Assembly (NCBI GenBank): GCA_041393015.1
Contig: JAWKKV010000005.1
Span: 248,001-312,000, forward strand
DNA: 64,000 nt
Direction: 5' to 3'
Source: JAGQYH01 sp041393015
Lineage (GTDB): Bacteria > Bacteroidota > Bacteroidia > Chitinophagales > JADIYW01
This document shows positions 17,257 through 27,143 of the stretch, one piece after another (the stretch's first letter is position 1; every line of letters begins with the position of its first letter). The notes under the pieces are model-generated. The model saw nothing but the letters and a program-made list of their open reading frames with translations, ran no database searches and had not been told where the DNA came from. The position numbers and the translations under genes are program-made.

Positions 17257-20200
17257 TTAATTGACAATAATTTTCTTAAAAAAGAACCTGCTATCCAATT
17301 GCGTTTTGAATTTCAACATATAGATGCCTGCCGGTAATTCAGCAACGTCAACTCGAATTATATTCCCTGTATAAGTTATATTTTTTATGGTTTGTCCAAT
17401 ATCATTAAGTAATTCAATATTCTCAATTGCAATTTCTTGCGCATCAATTAAAAAGTAATCACTTGTAGGATTAGGATAAACATTTATGGAAGTTTGAATA
17501 GCGTCCCATACACCGGTAGTGATAATAGCTATACATTCCGAAGTATCCGGACAGTTGGATGAGCCATTGATAATAACGGCATAACTACCGTCTGCTGTCG
17601 CTGTAAAAGAAGGCCCTTCAAATCCATCCAAAGGTTCATTTGTCGTACAATCAATCCATTGATAATCAAATCCTTGAAAATTGGCCGTAATTGTATTGCT
17701 ATTGACTGTAACACTAACATCTACCTCTTCCTCCACAAATAAATCTGTCGTTACAATACTATCACAACCGTTAGCCGCTACAAACGTATCGATATAAACG
17801 CCTGTTGAATTATATGTATTATTTCCAACGGTAGTTTCAAAACCGGCACATTCATTAAATATTTGATTAGTTGTAACCGGTGATAATATCACAAGATTGG
17901 TAATCACTACTGAATCACATCCGCCCTGAGCAGTTAAATTATCGGTATAATTCCCCGTTTCACTATAAATATTATCTCCTACAACAATTGAGAACCCGTC
18001 ACATTCTTCAAGATTCAATACCGTCTCAAATTCATCTTGAATGGTTAAATCTATTGTTACAACGCTATCGCAACCATCAAAGGAAGTTAAGGTATCAAAA
18101 TACAAGCCTGTTTCAGAATAGGTGTTATTCCCCACTGAAATTTCAAAACCTGTACAGCTAACAAAAGTTTGGGACACTTCATATGCTTCCACAATCGTTA
18201 AATTAGTAACCACTGTGCTATCACAACCATTATCCGCTTCAAAAATATCAATATAAACACCGGTCTCTGTATAAGTGTTACTTCCAACTTGGATGCTAAA
18301 ACCGATACATCTCTCATAAGTATTCAAAACATTTACTCCTTCCAAAATGGTTAATTCGGTGATTATCGTGCTATCACAACCATTTGATGAAGTTAAAACA
18401 TCTGTGTAAACACCTGTTTCAGAATAGGTATTGCTTCCAACCGATATTTCAAAACCATTGCACTCTATAAATGATTGTTGAGTTGTTTCATTTTCAAAAA
18501 TAGTTAGATTGGTAATCACAGTACTATCACATCCATTCGCAGTGGTTAAAACATCTGTATAGGTTCCTGATTCTGAATAAATGTTATCTCCTACAGTTAC
18601 TTCTAAGCCTTCACATCCGGAGAAATTTTGTTCTGTTGTAAAATTGTTTTCAATGGTGAGATTGGTAATCACCACACTATCACAACCTTGACTAGAAGTA
18701 AATGTATCTCGATAGACACCAGTTTCATTATAAATATTGTTCCCTACGACCACTTCAAATCCTTCGCATTCGGTAAACACTTGCATTGATACTAGTGCCT
18801 CCACAATATTTAGATTAGTTGTAACGATACTGTCGCAGCCTTGTGAAGAAGTAAATACATCTGTATACATGCCAGTTTCACTGTAAGTGTTGTCTCCCAC
18901 CGTCACTTCAAAGCCTACACATCCTGTATAAAAATGTTCAGATGATAAGGTTTCCAAGATGACAAGATTTGTTGTAACGATACTATCACATCCGTTACTT
19001 GTAGTAAAAGTATCACTGTATGAGCCACTTTCTGTATAGGTGTTGTTTCCCACAGTTACACTAAAACCTTGACAGCCGGAGAAGCTTTGATGTGTGGTGA
19101 TTTCATCTACAATAGTAAGATTGGTAATCACTGTACTATCGCATCCATCTACTGAAGTTAAGATATTTGTGTAAACTCCTGATTCAGAATAGGTATTCCC
19201 TCCTACTGTTACTGTGAAGCCTTCACAACCTGATAACGTTTGTTCGGTTGTAAATTCATCAACAATAGTCAAATTAGTAATCACTGTACTATCGCAACCA
19301 TTTGCAGAAGTCAATATATCGGTGTAAACGCCTGTTTCTGTATACGTGTTACTTCCAACGGTTACTGAGAAGCCTTCACAACCGGAGAAACTTTGTTGTG
19401 TGGTAAATTCATCTAAAATGGTTAGGTCGGTAATTATAATGCTATCGCATCCTCCTACAGATGTTAATATATCAGTATAAATTCCTGTTTGATTATAAGT
19501 ATTATTTCCAACTATTACTTCAAAGCCTTCACAACGAGTTAAGGTTTGGTTAGTCAAGAATTCATCTTCAATGATCAGATTAGTTATAACGGTACTATCA
19601 CAACCATTTTCGGAAGTTAATACATCAGTATATATTCCGGATTGAGTATAAACATTATCACCAACCGTTAGAGAAAATCCAGTGCAACCAGAAATTGTTT
19701 GGTTTGTAGTAAGTTCATCAACAATAGTTAAGTTAGTTATAACTGTGCTATCGCAACCTCCAACAGAAGTCAAAACATCTGTATAAATTCCTGTTGCTGA
19801 ATAAGTGTTCGCACCAACTATAATAGAAAATCCTTGACAACCCAACACTGTTTGGTTCGTTGTAAATTCGTTTACAATAGTCAAGTTTGTTGTTACTGTG
19901 CTATCACAACCATTTACAGAAGTCAATACATCCGTATATGTTCCTGTTTGAGAATAATTATTGCTTCCAACTGTTACAGAAAATCCTGTACAACCTGATA
20001 AAGTTTGATTGGTCGTAATTCTATCTTCGACGGTTAAATTGGTAATTACAATGCTATCGCAACCATCAATTGAAGTTAATACATCAGTATAAACTCCTGT
20101 TTGAGAGTAGATATTCGTACCAACTACTACTTCAAAGCCATCACAACCCGATAAAGTTTGGTTGGTGGTTGTCGTAATACAAGTTGTATCACATAAATAA

Positions 20201-23200
20201 TCAACTACAACATTTGAAGTTGCTTCGCATCCAGTACCATCGACAACTGTAACGCTATAAATACCAGGACTTAAACCAGAAATAGTTTGTGTGGTATCTC
20301 CATTGCTCCATAAAATATTATAACCTAATAACATATTACCACCTGTTACAGTTGCAGTTCCGTTATTTTCTTCACACGTAGCTGGAGTAGAGCTGGTAAA
20401 CACAAAGCAAGCTGTGTTGCAATTATCAGCAACAACTGCACTTGAAGTTGAAGTACAACCTAAAGAATCTGTAATAGTAACTGAATATGTGTCTGCACTT
20501 AATCCAGAAATGGTTGATGTGGTTGCTCCAGTACTCCATAAGTAACTGACGGGTCCTACTGTACCAATTGTAGTTGCAGTTACTGTACCTACATCTCCAA
20601 AACAATAAGTAGGAGTTGACATAGTAGCTACTAAACAAGTTTGTCCACATATATTATTTACAATAACATTTGCTGTTTGAGTACATCCGATTGAATCTGA
20701 AATTGTAACAGTATAAACGCCAGCTGTTAGACCTGAAATAGATGATGTAGTTGCTCCATTGCTCCATAAATATGTAACATTTCCAATTGTATTAGTAGCA
20801 ACTGCATATGCAGCTCCATCATTACCTGAACATGTAACTGGAGTAGAAGTAGTGAATAAGTTACAATTGGTATTACAATCAAAGGTTACCTCTACACTTG
20901 CGGTCGTTGTACAACCGGATGCATCAGTAGCTATTACAGTGTAGGTGCCGGCACTTAAACCTATAATTGTAGGAGTTGTAGCTCCCGTACTCCATAAATA
21001 AGTTACACTTCCGTTAGGGTTGTTCATAAATGCATTCGCAGTTCCATCATTTAGAACACAGGTTTCGCTTGTGCTGCCAATGGTTATACTACAATTATTA
21101 GGGGCAGCCTCCTCAATATTAATATTATCAATCCATAGATTATTGCCATAATCAGATACATTAACAATAGCAATAGTTACAGAAGATTCTCCTGCAAATT
21201 GGCTTAAATCTAATTCAATATTTCCCCATTCGTTACATTCAGGAATAAAATTAAAAGAGTGTAGCTCAGCCGTTGCAAGACTTGCTCGTCCATTAGCATA
21301 CAAAACATGATTAAAGTTTACACCACAATCTGTTGACACCAGAATATATAGAGAATCACTAGACCAAATAGAGTTATCAAACTCGGCATATGCATAATCG
21401 AATGATAAAATAGCATTATCAATAGTTGAGAAATCAAACGATGGGGTAATTAATCCGTCTCTTGTGTTTTTAGGATTTAACTGTGTAGAGCCATTAAAAT
21501 TATCAAAATACGCAGCATTATTGCCGTTACAAAAAGCAGATTGATTAGCGATTTCCCAAACGAACTGATCATCATTCTCAAATCCAAATTGATGTAAATT
21601 TGAAGCAGTTGGAATGCTTTGGTTTTCAAAATCTTCAAAGTAAGGTAAAGTTTGTGGTGTTAGTGCCCAATAGGTACTTACTGAAGTATCATTTGCAGGG
21701 TTGGCATCTTCGGTAATTATCACATCCTCCATTGTTGTAAATCGAGCTATCTCCGATTTAAAAGTAAACATCCCTTCCGGCAAGTTAAGTGCTTGCATAT
21801 CTAATGTGTCTTTCTCCCCTGGCTCTATATTGATATTACCTACTCCATAAATACCATTAAATTGTCCGTTTATATATCTATTAAACGTTACTGATTTAAT
21901 AGTTCCTGTACCTAAGTTTTCAATTTCAATTACAGCAGTCGTAAAGTTTTCATTTTCATCATAACACAAAGATGCATTATTGTAAGGCGCTATGTTTTTT
22001 ATGGCTAAATCATATATAGGAGGTACTTCATCTTCAACGTTAATATTATCTATCCAAATGTCGTTTCCATAACCTGATGCATTTACAATTCCGATGGTTA
22101 CAGATGGCTCGCCTATATAATCACTCAAATCTAATTCTATATTTTGCCATTCATTACACTCAGGTACGAATGGACCAACATGTTCAGGAGCTGTAGCAAG
22201 GTTTTCATTACCTTCTGCAAAAATAACTTCATTAAATGTTTCGCCACAATCTGTCGAAACTAAAACATACAGAGAATCGATAAAACCTTCTTCATATGTT
22301 GCATAGGCATAGTCAAAGGATAATTTTGGATTAACTACGGTTGAAAAGTCAAAAGTAGGCGTAATTAAACCATCTCTAGTACCACTAGGATTTTCGCCTC
22401 CAAAACCAAAATAATTAACAAATAATGCTGCATTTAGACCATTACAGTTCGCAGATGCAGATTGGGAAATTTTCCAATCAAATATATCATCATCTTCAAA
22501 GCCAAACTGATGTAAGCCTTCAGCAGTTGGTAAGCTTTCATTTTCAAAATCTTCAAAGTACGGTAAAGTTTGTGGCGTTAATGCCCAATAGGTACTTACA
22601 GCAGTATCATTTGCAGGGTTGGCATCTTCAGTAATCAATACATTCTCCATTGTTGTAAACTGATAGATCTCCGATTTAAAAGTAAACTCGCCTTCCGGCA
22701 AGTTAAGTGCTTGCATTTCAAATGTATCTTTTTCACCTGGTGCCAAATTGATATTACCTGCGCCATAAATACCATTAAATTGCCCATTAATATATCTATT
22801 AAAACCTACTGATTTAATAGTTCCTGTGCCTAAGTTTTCAATTTCAATTACAGCAGTCGTAAAGTTTTCATTTTCATCATAACACAAAGATGCGTTATTG
22901 TAAGGCGCTATGTTTTTTATGGCCAAGTCATAGACAAGTGGTATCACTTCTTCAATATTGATGTTATCCACCCAAATGTTATTGCCGTAATCAGATGCAT
23001 TAATGATAGCTATTGTAACTGAACTTTCACCAGCAAATTGACTTAAATCAATTTCAATATTAGACCAATCATTACATTCTGGGACAAAGCTGTTGCCATT
23101 AAGTGCTGTTGTAGCTAAATCTGCTCCCCCATTGGCGTATAAAACATTATTATATGTTTCACCACAATCTGTAGAAACCTTGATATATAAAGAATCAGTA

Positions 23201-26200
23201 TATCCTGCTTGATATTGAGCATAGGCATAATCTAGTGTCAGATGAGCATTTGAAATATTAGTAAAATCTAACGATGGAATGATTAATGCATCATTTGTAT
23301 TATCCACTGATGGATTATCAAAGTTATTAAAAAACGCTGCGTTGTTTCCTACACAATTTGCAGACTCATTAGCTATTGCCCATTGATTTCCATCATTATT
23401 ATTTAATCCGATTTGATAAACACCATTTGATGTAGGAAGGTTTTCGTTTTCAAAATCCTCGTTAAAGGGTAAAGACTGAGCGGAATTTAGTACCTGATAG
23501 TTAGTAATTAGAGTATCATTACTTCCATTATCATCTAAAAATTCTCCATTCACAAATGTTATATTGATACGCAAAGTAAAATCCTCATTTGGAAGAGTTA
23601 CATTGGGTAATTCAAAATCACTAATTTGACCAGGACTAACAGAAAAGCCTGTATTTATCGTTTGAATATTGACTCCTCCATTTATACTGCTTACAATAGT
23701 CAAACTGTTAACTGTTTCTGTTCCTAAGTTTTCAACTTTAACGACAACATCAAATGTATTTTCACAAGCTGATAACACAGACGGAGAAATGACATGTTCT
23801 ACAATACCTACATCTGCAATACAGTTAGGAATTGATTCAATATTAAAAGAAGTTGTAGCAACACAATTATCTTCATCTATTGCCGTAACAGAATAAGTGC
23901 CTGCCGAGAGTCCGAAAATTGCATTTTGATATAAACCACTAATACCATTACTCCATGTGTAATGAACGCTTCCTGTAGTATTAGTAGTTGATGCTAATGC
24001 ATAACCAGTATTTGTGCCGCAAATCTCTTCTGTATAATCAATTTCTACATTACAATTAGAAACACAGTTACTATTTACAACTACACTAGAAGTTGCAACA
24101 CATCCGGTTGCATCTGTAATTGAAACACTGTAAGCCCCTTCACTTAATCCCGATATTGTAGCTGTTGTTGCACCTGTATTCCATAAATAACTTACATTAC
24201 CTACTGTATTAGTTGCTGTTGCAGTAGCAATACCATCATTGCCATTACATGAGACTGGCGTTGATGAAGTATTTACACTACAGTTGGTATTGCAATTATT
24301 GCCAACTACAACGCTTGATGTTGAAGAGCATCCAGTGGCATCTGTAATTGAAACACTATAACTTCCAGCACTTAAGCCTGTTATAATTGATGTTGTTGCT
24401 CCATTACTCCATAAGTAAGTAACATTTCCAACAGTATTACTAGCAGTTGCAGTGGCTGTTCCATTATTGCCCACACATGAAACGGGTGTAGATGTAGTAT
24501 TTACACTACAATTGGTATTACAGTTATTGCCAACGGTAACACTTGACGTGGAAATACAACCTGTTGCATCTGTAATTGAAACACCATAAACACCAGTACT
24601 TAAACCTGTTATATTTGATGTTGTTGCTCCATTACTCCATAAGTAAGTAACATTTCCAACAGTATTGCTAGCAATTGCGCTTGCCGTACCATCATTACCA
24701 TTGCACGACACAGGTGTGGAAGTAGTATTTACACTACAATTGGTATTACAGTTATTCCCAACGGTAACACTTGACGTGGAAATACAACCTGTTGCATCTG
24801 TAATAGAAACGCCATAAACACCAGCGTTTAATCCAGAAATAGATGCCGAAGTTGCGCCATTGCTCCATAAGTAAGTAACATTTCCAACCGTGTTACTAGC
24901 AAATGCAGTGGCTGTGCCATTATTGCCTGCACATGAAACGGGTGTAGATATAGTAGTAACAGTACAATTTGTATTACAGCCATTATTTACATTAACACTT
25001 GAACTTGAAGTACAGCCATTTCCATCGGTAATCGTTACAGCATATACGCCAGTGCTTAAACCTGTTATTATAGGCGAAGTGGCGCCATTACTCCAAAGAT
25101 AACTTATGCTTCCAACTGTGTTACTTGCTACTGCTGTTGCTGTGCCATCATTACCATTACAAGATACTGGAGTAGAAAAAGCCAAAACACTACAGTTAGT
25201 ATTGCAACTACTATTAACTACGACACTTGCATTTGCTGTACATCCACTTGCATCGGTTATTGAAACACCATAAACACCAGCGTTTAAACCAGTAATAGTT
25301 GATGTAGTAGCTCCATTACTCCATAGGTAACTAACATTTCCTGTTGTATTGCTGATTACTGCGCTTGCCGATCCATTATTTAGATCACAAATTTCTGGTG
25401 AACTAATTATTGAAACGCTACAATTACTCGGTTGAGTTTCAACTATATTAATATTATCAACCCACAAAATATTTCCATAACCAGAATGATTAACAATGGC
25501 AACCGTCACATATTCTTCTCCACTATATTGACTAAGGTCGACCTGAATACTTTGCCACTCATTACAAGTTGGTGTAAACACATCTATATGAGGACTAGCT
25601 GTAGCTAAACCAGCTCCACCTTCTTCATATATGATATAATAAGTTGAAGGAGCACATCCAGTGGCAACTGCTATTATCAAAGAATCATTATACGTAGTAG
25701 ATGCAGAAGTGTATTGAGCATAGGCATAATCAAACGTTAAAGTAGCATTAGTAATATTCGTAAAATCAATAGTAGGCGCTAAGAGTCCATCAAATGTCCC
25801 ATAAACCGATGTATCTGTATAATTATCAAAATATGCCGATAGCTGTCCGGTACAATTTGCTGACTCATCTCCTACTCTCCATAGAAAAATATCTTGATCT
25901 ATATAGAAAGATTCTTGATAGATTGCTGAGAATAATTGATAGTTTTCATAATCTTCCAAATATGGTAATGTTGTAGTTGGTAAATATTGATGAAAGCTAT
26001 ATAATTCGCCATTGGAGTTAAAATAAGATTGACCATTAACCGAATTTATATAAGTAGATATATTAAAGGAAGTACTAGGCTTAGGATAGGTACCTAAATA
26101 TAGAACTTGTTCATCACTTGTACTAATGGAAAGGTTATTAAATGTAGAAGGACCTACATTAGCAGCATTTATATATTTATTGATTGTCAAACTTGTTATT

Positions 26201-26571
26201 ACTTCCTCACCTAAATTTTTAACTCTTACTATATAATCAAAAGTAGAACTACCACAAATATCAACCACATCATTCGGGCTTTCTAGTTTTACAATTTCAA
26301 CGTCTATAGCTGCTCTATAGGTAGATGCTTCAGACTCATTCCTTTTGTTACCTGAACTTAATTCTCTAAGAAATTGACTATCCTCTGTTTCTGTTTTAAG
26401 TTTAAGAGCATTACTTTCTTTAGAGAACGACCTAATCGTTTTGTTTTCAAAAGTTGCTCCTCTGTCAGTAATTAAGTTTTGCCCATTCAAACTGAATGAT
26501 AAGCCAATTAGCATGCTAATTGCTAAAATTGTAAATTGATTTCTAAAGAATGAAAATGTAAAAAGCCCCAT
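17257..26571 (-). CDS. Giant T9SS-secreted adhesin with SprB repeats, jelly-roll modules and sixteen 51-residue repeats
   Basis: 3104 residues. The N-terminus has a signal segment (FTILAISMLIGLSFSLNGQ). Order of parts: a CARDB-like domain and a jelly-roll module (about 205-377); seven SprB-type repeats of about 76 residues (383-about 913; YLWSNGATTSTITGL signature); three further CARDB/jelly-roll pairs (jelly rolls near 1034-1204, 1334-1507 and 1640-1820); four more SprB repeats (1826-about 2130); sixteen 51-residue repeats (2135-2950) with a GCxGF...NGCDS core and two cysteines each; and a T9SS type A sorting domain beginning SINVYPNPTSDYF. SprB proteins are motile surface adhesins for gliding, so a surface adhesin or biofilm role is likely here. 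DNA in the repeats is highly self-similar. A LytTR-like direct repeat lies 59-92 bp before the start codon. Confidence 0.9.
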   Translation of the reverse strand: MGLFTFSFFRNQFTILAISMLIGLSFSLNGQNLITDRGATFENKTIRSFSKESNALKLKTETEDSQFLRELSSGNKRNESEASTYRAAIDVEIVKLESPNDVVDICGSSTFDYIVRVKNLGEEVITSLTINKYINAANVGPSTFNNLSISTSDEQVLYLGTYPKPSTSFNISTYINSVNGQSYFNSNGELYSFHQYLPTTTLPYLEDYENYQLFSAIYQESFYIDQDIFLWRVGDESANCTGQLSAYFDNYTDTSVYGTFDGLLAPTIDFTNITNATLTFDYAYAQYTSASTTYNDSLIIAVATGCAPSTYYIIYEEGGAGLATASPHIDVFTPTCNEWQSIQVDLSQYSGEEYVTVAIVNHSGYGNILWVDNINIVETQPSNCSVSIISSPEICDLNNGSASAVISNTTGNVSYLWSNGATTSTITGLNAGVYGVSITDASGCTANASVVVNSSCNTNCSVLAFSTPVSCNGNDGTATAVASNTVGSISYLWSNGATSPIITGLSTGVYAVTITDGNGCTSSSSVNVNNGCNTNCTVTTISTPVSCAGNNGTATAFASNTVGNVTYLWSNGATSASISGLNAGVYGVSITDATGCISTSSVTVGNNCNTNCSVNTTSTPVSCNGNDGTASAIASNTVGNVTYLWSNGATTSNITGLSTGVYGVSITDATGCISTSSVTVGNNCNTNCSVNTTSTPVSCVGNNGTATATASNTVGNVTYLWSNGATTSIITGLSAGSYSVSITDATGCSSTSSVVVGNNCNTNCSVNTSSTPVSCNGNDGIATATATNTVGNVSYLWNTGATTATISGLSEGAYSVSITDATGCVATSSVVVNSNCVSNCNVEIDYTEEICGTNTGYALASTTNTTGSVHYTWSNGISGLYQNAIFGLSAGTYSVTAIDEDNCVATTSFNIESIPNCIADVGIVEHVISPSVLSACENTFDVVVKVENLGTETVNSLTIVSSINGGVNIQTINTGFSVSPGQISDFELPNVTLPNEDFTLRINITFVNGEFLDDNGSNDTLITNYQVLNSAQSLPFNEDFENENLPTSNGVYQIGLNNNDGNQWAIANESANCVGNNAAFFNNFDNPSVDNTNDALIIPSLDFTNISNAHLTLDYAYAQYQAGYTDSLYIKVSTDCGETYNNVLYANGGADLATTALNGNSFVPECNDWSNIEIDLSQFAGESSVTIAIINASDYGNNIWVDNINIEEVIPLVYDLAIKNIAPYNNASLCYDENENFTTAVIEIENLGTGTIKSVGFNRYINGQFNGIYGAGNINLAPGEKDTFEMQALNLPEGEFTFKSEIYQFTTMENVLITEDANPANDTAVSTYWALTPQTLPYFEDFENESLPTAEGLHQFGFEDDDIFDWKISQSASANCNGLNAALFVNYFGFGGENPSGTRDGLITPTFDFSTVVNPKLSFDYAYATYEEGFIDSLYVLVSTDCGETFNEVIFAEGNENLATAPEHVGPFVPECNEWQNIELDLSDYIGEPSVTIGIVNASGYGNDIWIDNINVEDEVPPIYDLAIKNIAPYNNASLCYDENENFTTAVIEIENLGTGTIKSVTFNRYINGQFNGIYGVGNINIEPGEKDTLDMQALNLPEGMFTFKSEIARFTTMEDVIITEDANPANDTSVSTYWALTPQTLPYFEDFENQSIPTASNLHQFGFENDDQFVWEIANQSAFCNGNNAAYFDNFNGSTQLNPKNTRDGLITPSFDFSTIDNAILSFDYAYAEFDNSIWSSDSLYILVSTDCGVNFNHVLYANGRASLATAELHSFNFIPECNEWGNIELDLSQFAGESSVTIAIVNVSDYGNNLWIDNINIEEAAPNNCSITIGSTSETCVLNDGTANAFMNNPNGSVTYLWSTGATTPTIIGLSAGTYTVIATDASGCTTTASVEVTFDCNTNCNLFTTSTPVTCSGNDGAAYAVATNTIGNVTYLWSNGATTSSISGLTAGVYTVTISDSIGCTQTANVIVNNICGQTCLVATMSTPTYCFGDVGTVTATTIGTVGPVSYLWSTGATTSTISGLSADTYSVTITDSLGCTSTSSAVVADNCNTACFVFTSSTPATCEENNGTATVTGGNMLLGYNILWSNGDTTQTISGLSPGIYSVTVVDGTGCEATSNVVVDYLCDTTCITTTTNQTLSGCDGFEVVVGTNIYSQTGVYTDVLTSIDGCDSIVITNLTVEDRITTNQTLSGCTGFSVTVGSNNYSQTGTYTDVLTSVNGCDSTVTTNLTIVNEFTTNQTVLGCQGFSIIVGANTYSATGIYTDVLTSVGGCDSTVITNLTIVDELTTNQTISGCTGFSLTVGDNVYTQSGIYTDVLTSENGCDSTVITNLIIEDEFLTNQTLTRCEGFEVIVGNNTYNQTGIYTDILTSVGGCDSIIITDLTILDEFTTQQSFSGCEGFSVTVGSNTYTETGVYTDILTSANGCDSTVITNLTIVDEFTTEQTLSGCEGFTVTVGGNTYSESGVYTNILTSVDGCDSTVITNLTIVDEITTHQSFSGCQGFSVTVGNNTYTESGSYSDTFTTSNGCDSIVTTNLVILETLSSEHFYTGCVGFEVTVGDNTYSETGMYTDVFTSSQGCDSIVTTNLNIVEALVSMQVFTECEGFEVVVGNNIYNETGVYRDTFTSSQGCDSVVITNLTIENNFTTEQNFSGCEGLEVTVGDNIYSESGTYTDVLTTANGCDSTVITNLTIFENETTQQSFIECNGFEISVGSNTYSETGVYTDVLTSSNGCDSTIITELTILEGVNVLNTYERCIGFSIQVGSNTYTETGVYIDIFEADNGCDSTVVTNLTIVEAYEVSQTFVSCTGFEISVGNNTYSETGLYFDTLTSFDGCDSVVTIDLTIQDEFETVLNLEECDGFSIVVGDNIYSETGNYTDNLTAQGGCDSVVITNLVILSPVTTNQIFNECAGFETTVGNNTYNSTGVYIDTFVAANGCDSIVTTDLFVEEEVDVSVTVNSNTITANFQGFDYQWIDCTTNEPLDGFEGPSFTATADGSYAVIINGSSNCPDTSECIAIITTGVWDAIQTSINVYPNPTSDYFLIDAQEIAIENIELLNDIGQTIKNITYTGNIIRVDVAELPAGIYMLKFKTQLDSRFFFKKIIVN
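17722..20169 (-). repeat. Sixteen in-frame 153-bp tandem repeats
   Basis: The block is exactly 2448 bp, 16 x 153. Each unit encodes 51 residues with one Cys near position 9 (SGC.GF), a VG.N.Y..TG.Y.D core, a second Cys in NGCDS, and a VITNLTI end. Units differ at the DNA level but never in length, which points to old duplications kept under structural constraint. Confidence 0.9.
20188..21096 (-). repeat. Second SprB-repeat block (4 units)
   Basis: Four units of about 228 bp encoding SprB-like modules (NC..., SYLWSTGATT, ISGL.AG.Y.VTITD.GC). The last unit, next to the 51-residue repeats, is the most diverged. Confidence 0.8.
21113..22930 (-). repeat. About 920-bp tandem duplication of CARDB/jelly-roll coding DNA
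   Basis: Two adjacent copies (about 21113-22015 and 22030-22930). Parts are almost identical: about 100 bp at 21904-22003 match 22824-22923 with one or two differences. The flanking jelly-roll parts are more diverged. This pattern suggests recent gene conversion or a recent duplication in part of the copy. Confidence 0.75.
23830..25425 (-). repeat. First SprB-repeat block (7 units)
   Basis: Seven units of about 228 bp. Units 3 to 6 are nearly identical at the DNA level in places: for example the stretch near 24531-24570 recurs at about 24759-24798. The seventh unit is diverged (TWSNGISGLYQNAI). Confidence 0.85.
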
Positions 26572-26587
26572 ATAATATTTTTAAATA

Positions 26588-26595
26588 CAAAGCAA
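26588..26595 (-). promoter_or_regulatory. Putative -7 box of the adhesin promoter
   Basis: On the minus strand this reads TTGCTTTG, one base from the Bacteroidota -7 consensus TAnnTTTG. It lies about 17 bp before the adhesin ATG and about 35 bp downstream of the direct-repeat site, suiting an activator that replaces a weak -33 element. Confidence 0.45.
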
Positions 26596-26629
26596 TATTA
26601 TGGTCTTTTTGAAGCTGTTTCAGACTCAA

Positions 26630-26663
26630 TTCACTTGTGGTATAATTTGTTTCATAAGTGGTA
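26630..26663 (-). promoter_or_regulatory. LytTR-like direct repeat, site 1 (adhesin promoter)
   Basis: On the minus strand: TACCACTTATGAA (26651-26663), an 8-nt spacer, then TACCACAAGTGAA (26630-26642). The start-to-start period is 21 bp, two helical turns, as known for LytTR-domain binding sites. It lies 59 bp from the adhesin start codon. Confidence 0.65.
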
Positions 26664-26816
26664 AAAAACAAGCAATATTTACTCGTGCAACTGTTTATAC
26701 AGGATATTTTATTAATTTGTAGAAGTAAATTTTGTTGAAAAATTACAAAGGGGATTGCATTCCACTTCTATGATTAACGTAGTAGAAGAAATACATTCCC
26801 CGTTTGCATTAAATAA

Positions 26817-27033
26817 TTAAGCAGAATAAGCACTACTATCCACTAGTTTACTTATTCTGCTTGTTGTGGCTCCTTTAGACCAGAGAAGTGTAGAAGGAGT
26901 CCACTTGCTATTGATTGGAAAGGCAGATATACTGCCCTGGGCACCACAATCAATATGCACTTTCTTATCACTCAAAAAATATAACAGTTATCTTCAACTA
27001 AATGTTTATGCTTTGAGATTTAATCAAAGTCAT
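26817..27033 (-). pseudogene. Remnant of a SprB-repeat surface protein gene
   Basis: Minus-strand translation from 26987 to the stop at 26817 reads, in part, CGAQGSISAF, then LLWSKGATTSRISKLVDSSA. This matches the SprB module of the neighbouring adhesin (SYLWSNGATTSTISGLSADT). No intact start leads into it: a plausible original ATG at 27033 is out of frame and soon hits TAG, and a TAA lies just upstream of the open part. It has its own upstream direct-repeat site (27090-27123) at the same distance as the intact adhesin has, so it looks like a once-regulated adhesin paralogue reduced to a fragment. It could alternatively be a short expressed peptide, but that is unlikely. Confidence 0.6.
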
Positions 27034-27089
27034 TTTAACTTTATTCTGAAGGCAATTTTAGATGTTTTATTTATACATTATTGATTCAA

Positions 27090-27123
27090 TTCATAGATGG
27101 TATTTTCTACTTCATAAGTGGTA
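27090..27123 (-). promoter_or_regulatory. LytTR-like direct repeat, site 2 (before the SprB remnant)
   Basis: On the minus strand: TACCACTTATGAA (27111-27123), 8 nt, then TACCATCTATGAA (27090-27102), again with a 21-bp period. A -7-like TAAAATTG follows at 27053-27060 on the minus strand. Confidence 0.65.
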
Positions 27124-27143
27124 CAAAAAGTTTTTCTTTCATT

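Larger units (their letters stand above)
26572..27143. other. Regulatory intergenic region holding a decayed SprB gene
   Basis: No intact gene is apparent in this 572-bp gap. It holds two LytTR-like direct-repeat sites, a degraded SprB-repeat reading frame between them (listed separately), and two inverted repeats: AAGCAGAATAAG (26819-26830) with CTTATTCTGCTT (26851-26862), and an imperfect one spanning about 26752-26800 that starts GGGGAT and ends ATTCCCC. The plus-strand open frame across it has no gene-like features. Confidence 0.7.

Noticed and set aside
17722..25425. Regular repeats that could be mistaken for a CRISPR array
   Set aside because: The period (153 and 228 bp) is in-frame coding for surface modules, without unique spacers or cas genes.
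26866..27084. Plus-strand open frame of 72 codons in the gap before the adhesin
   Set aside because: It lacks family-like features, and the opposite strand carries the recognisable SprB remnant, so this frame is a shadow.
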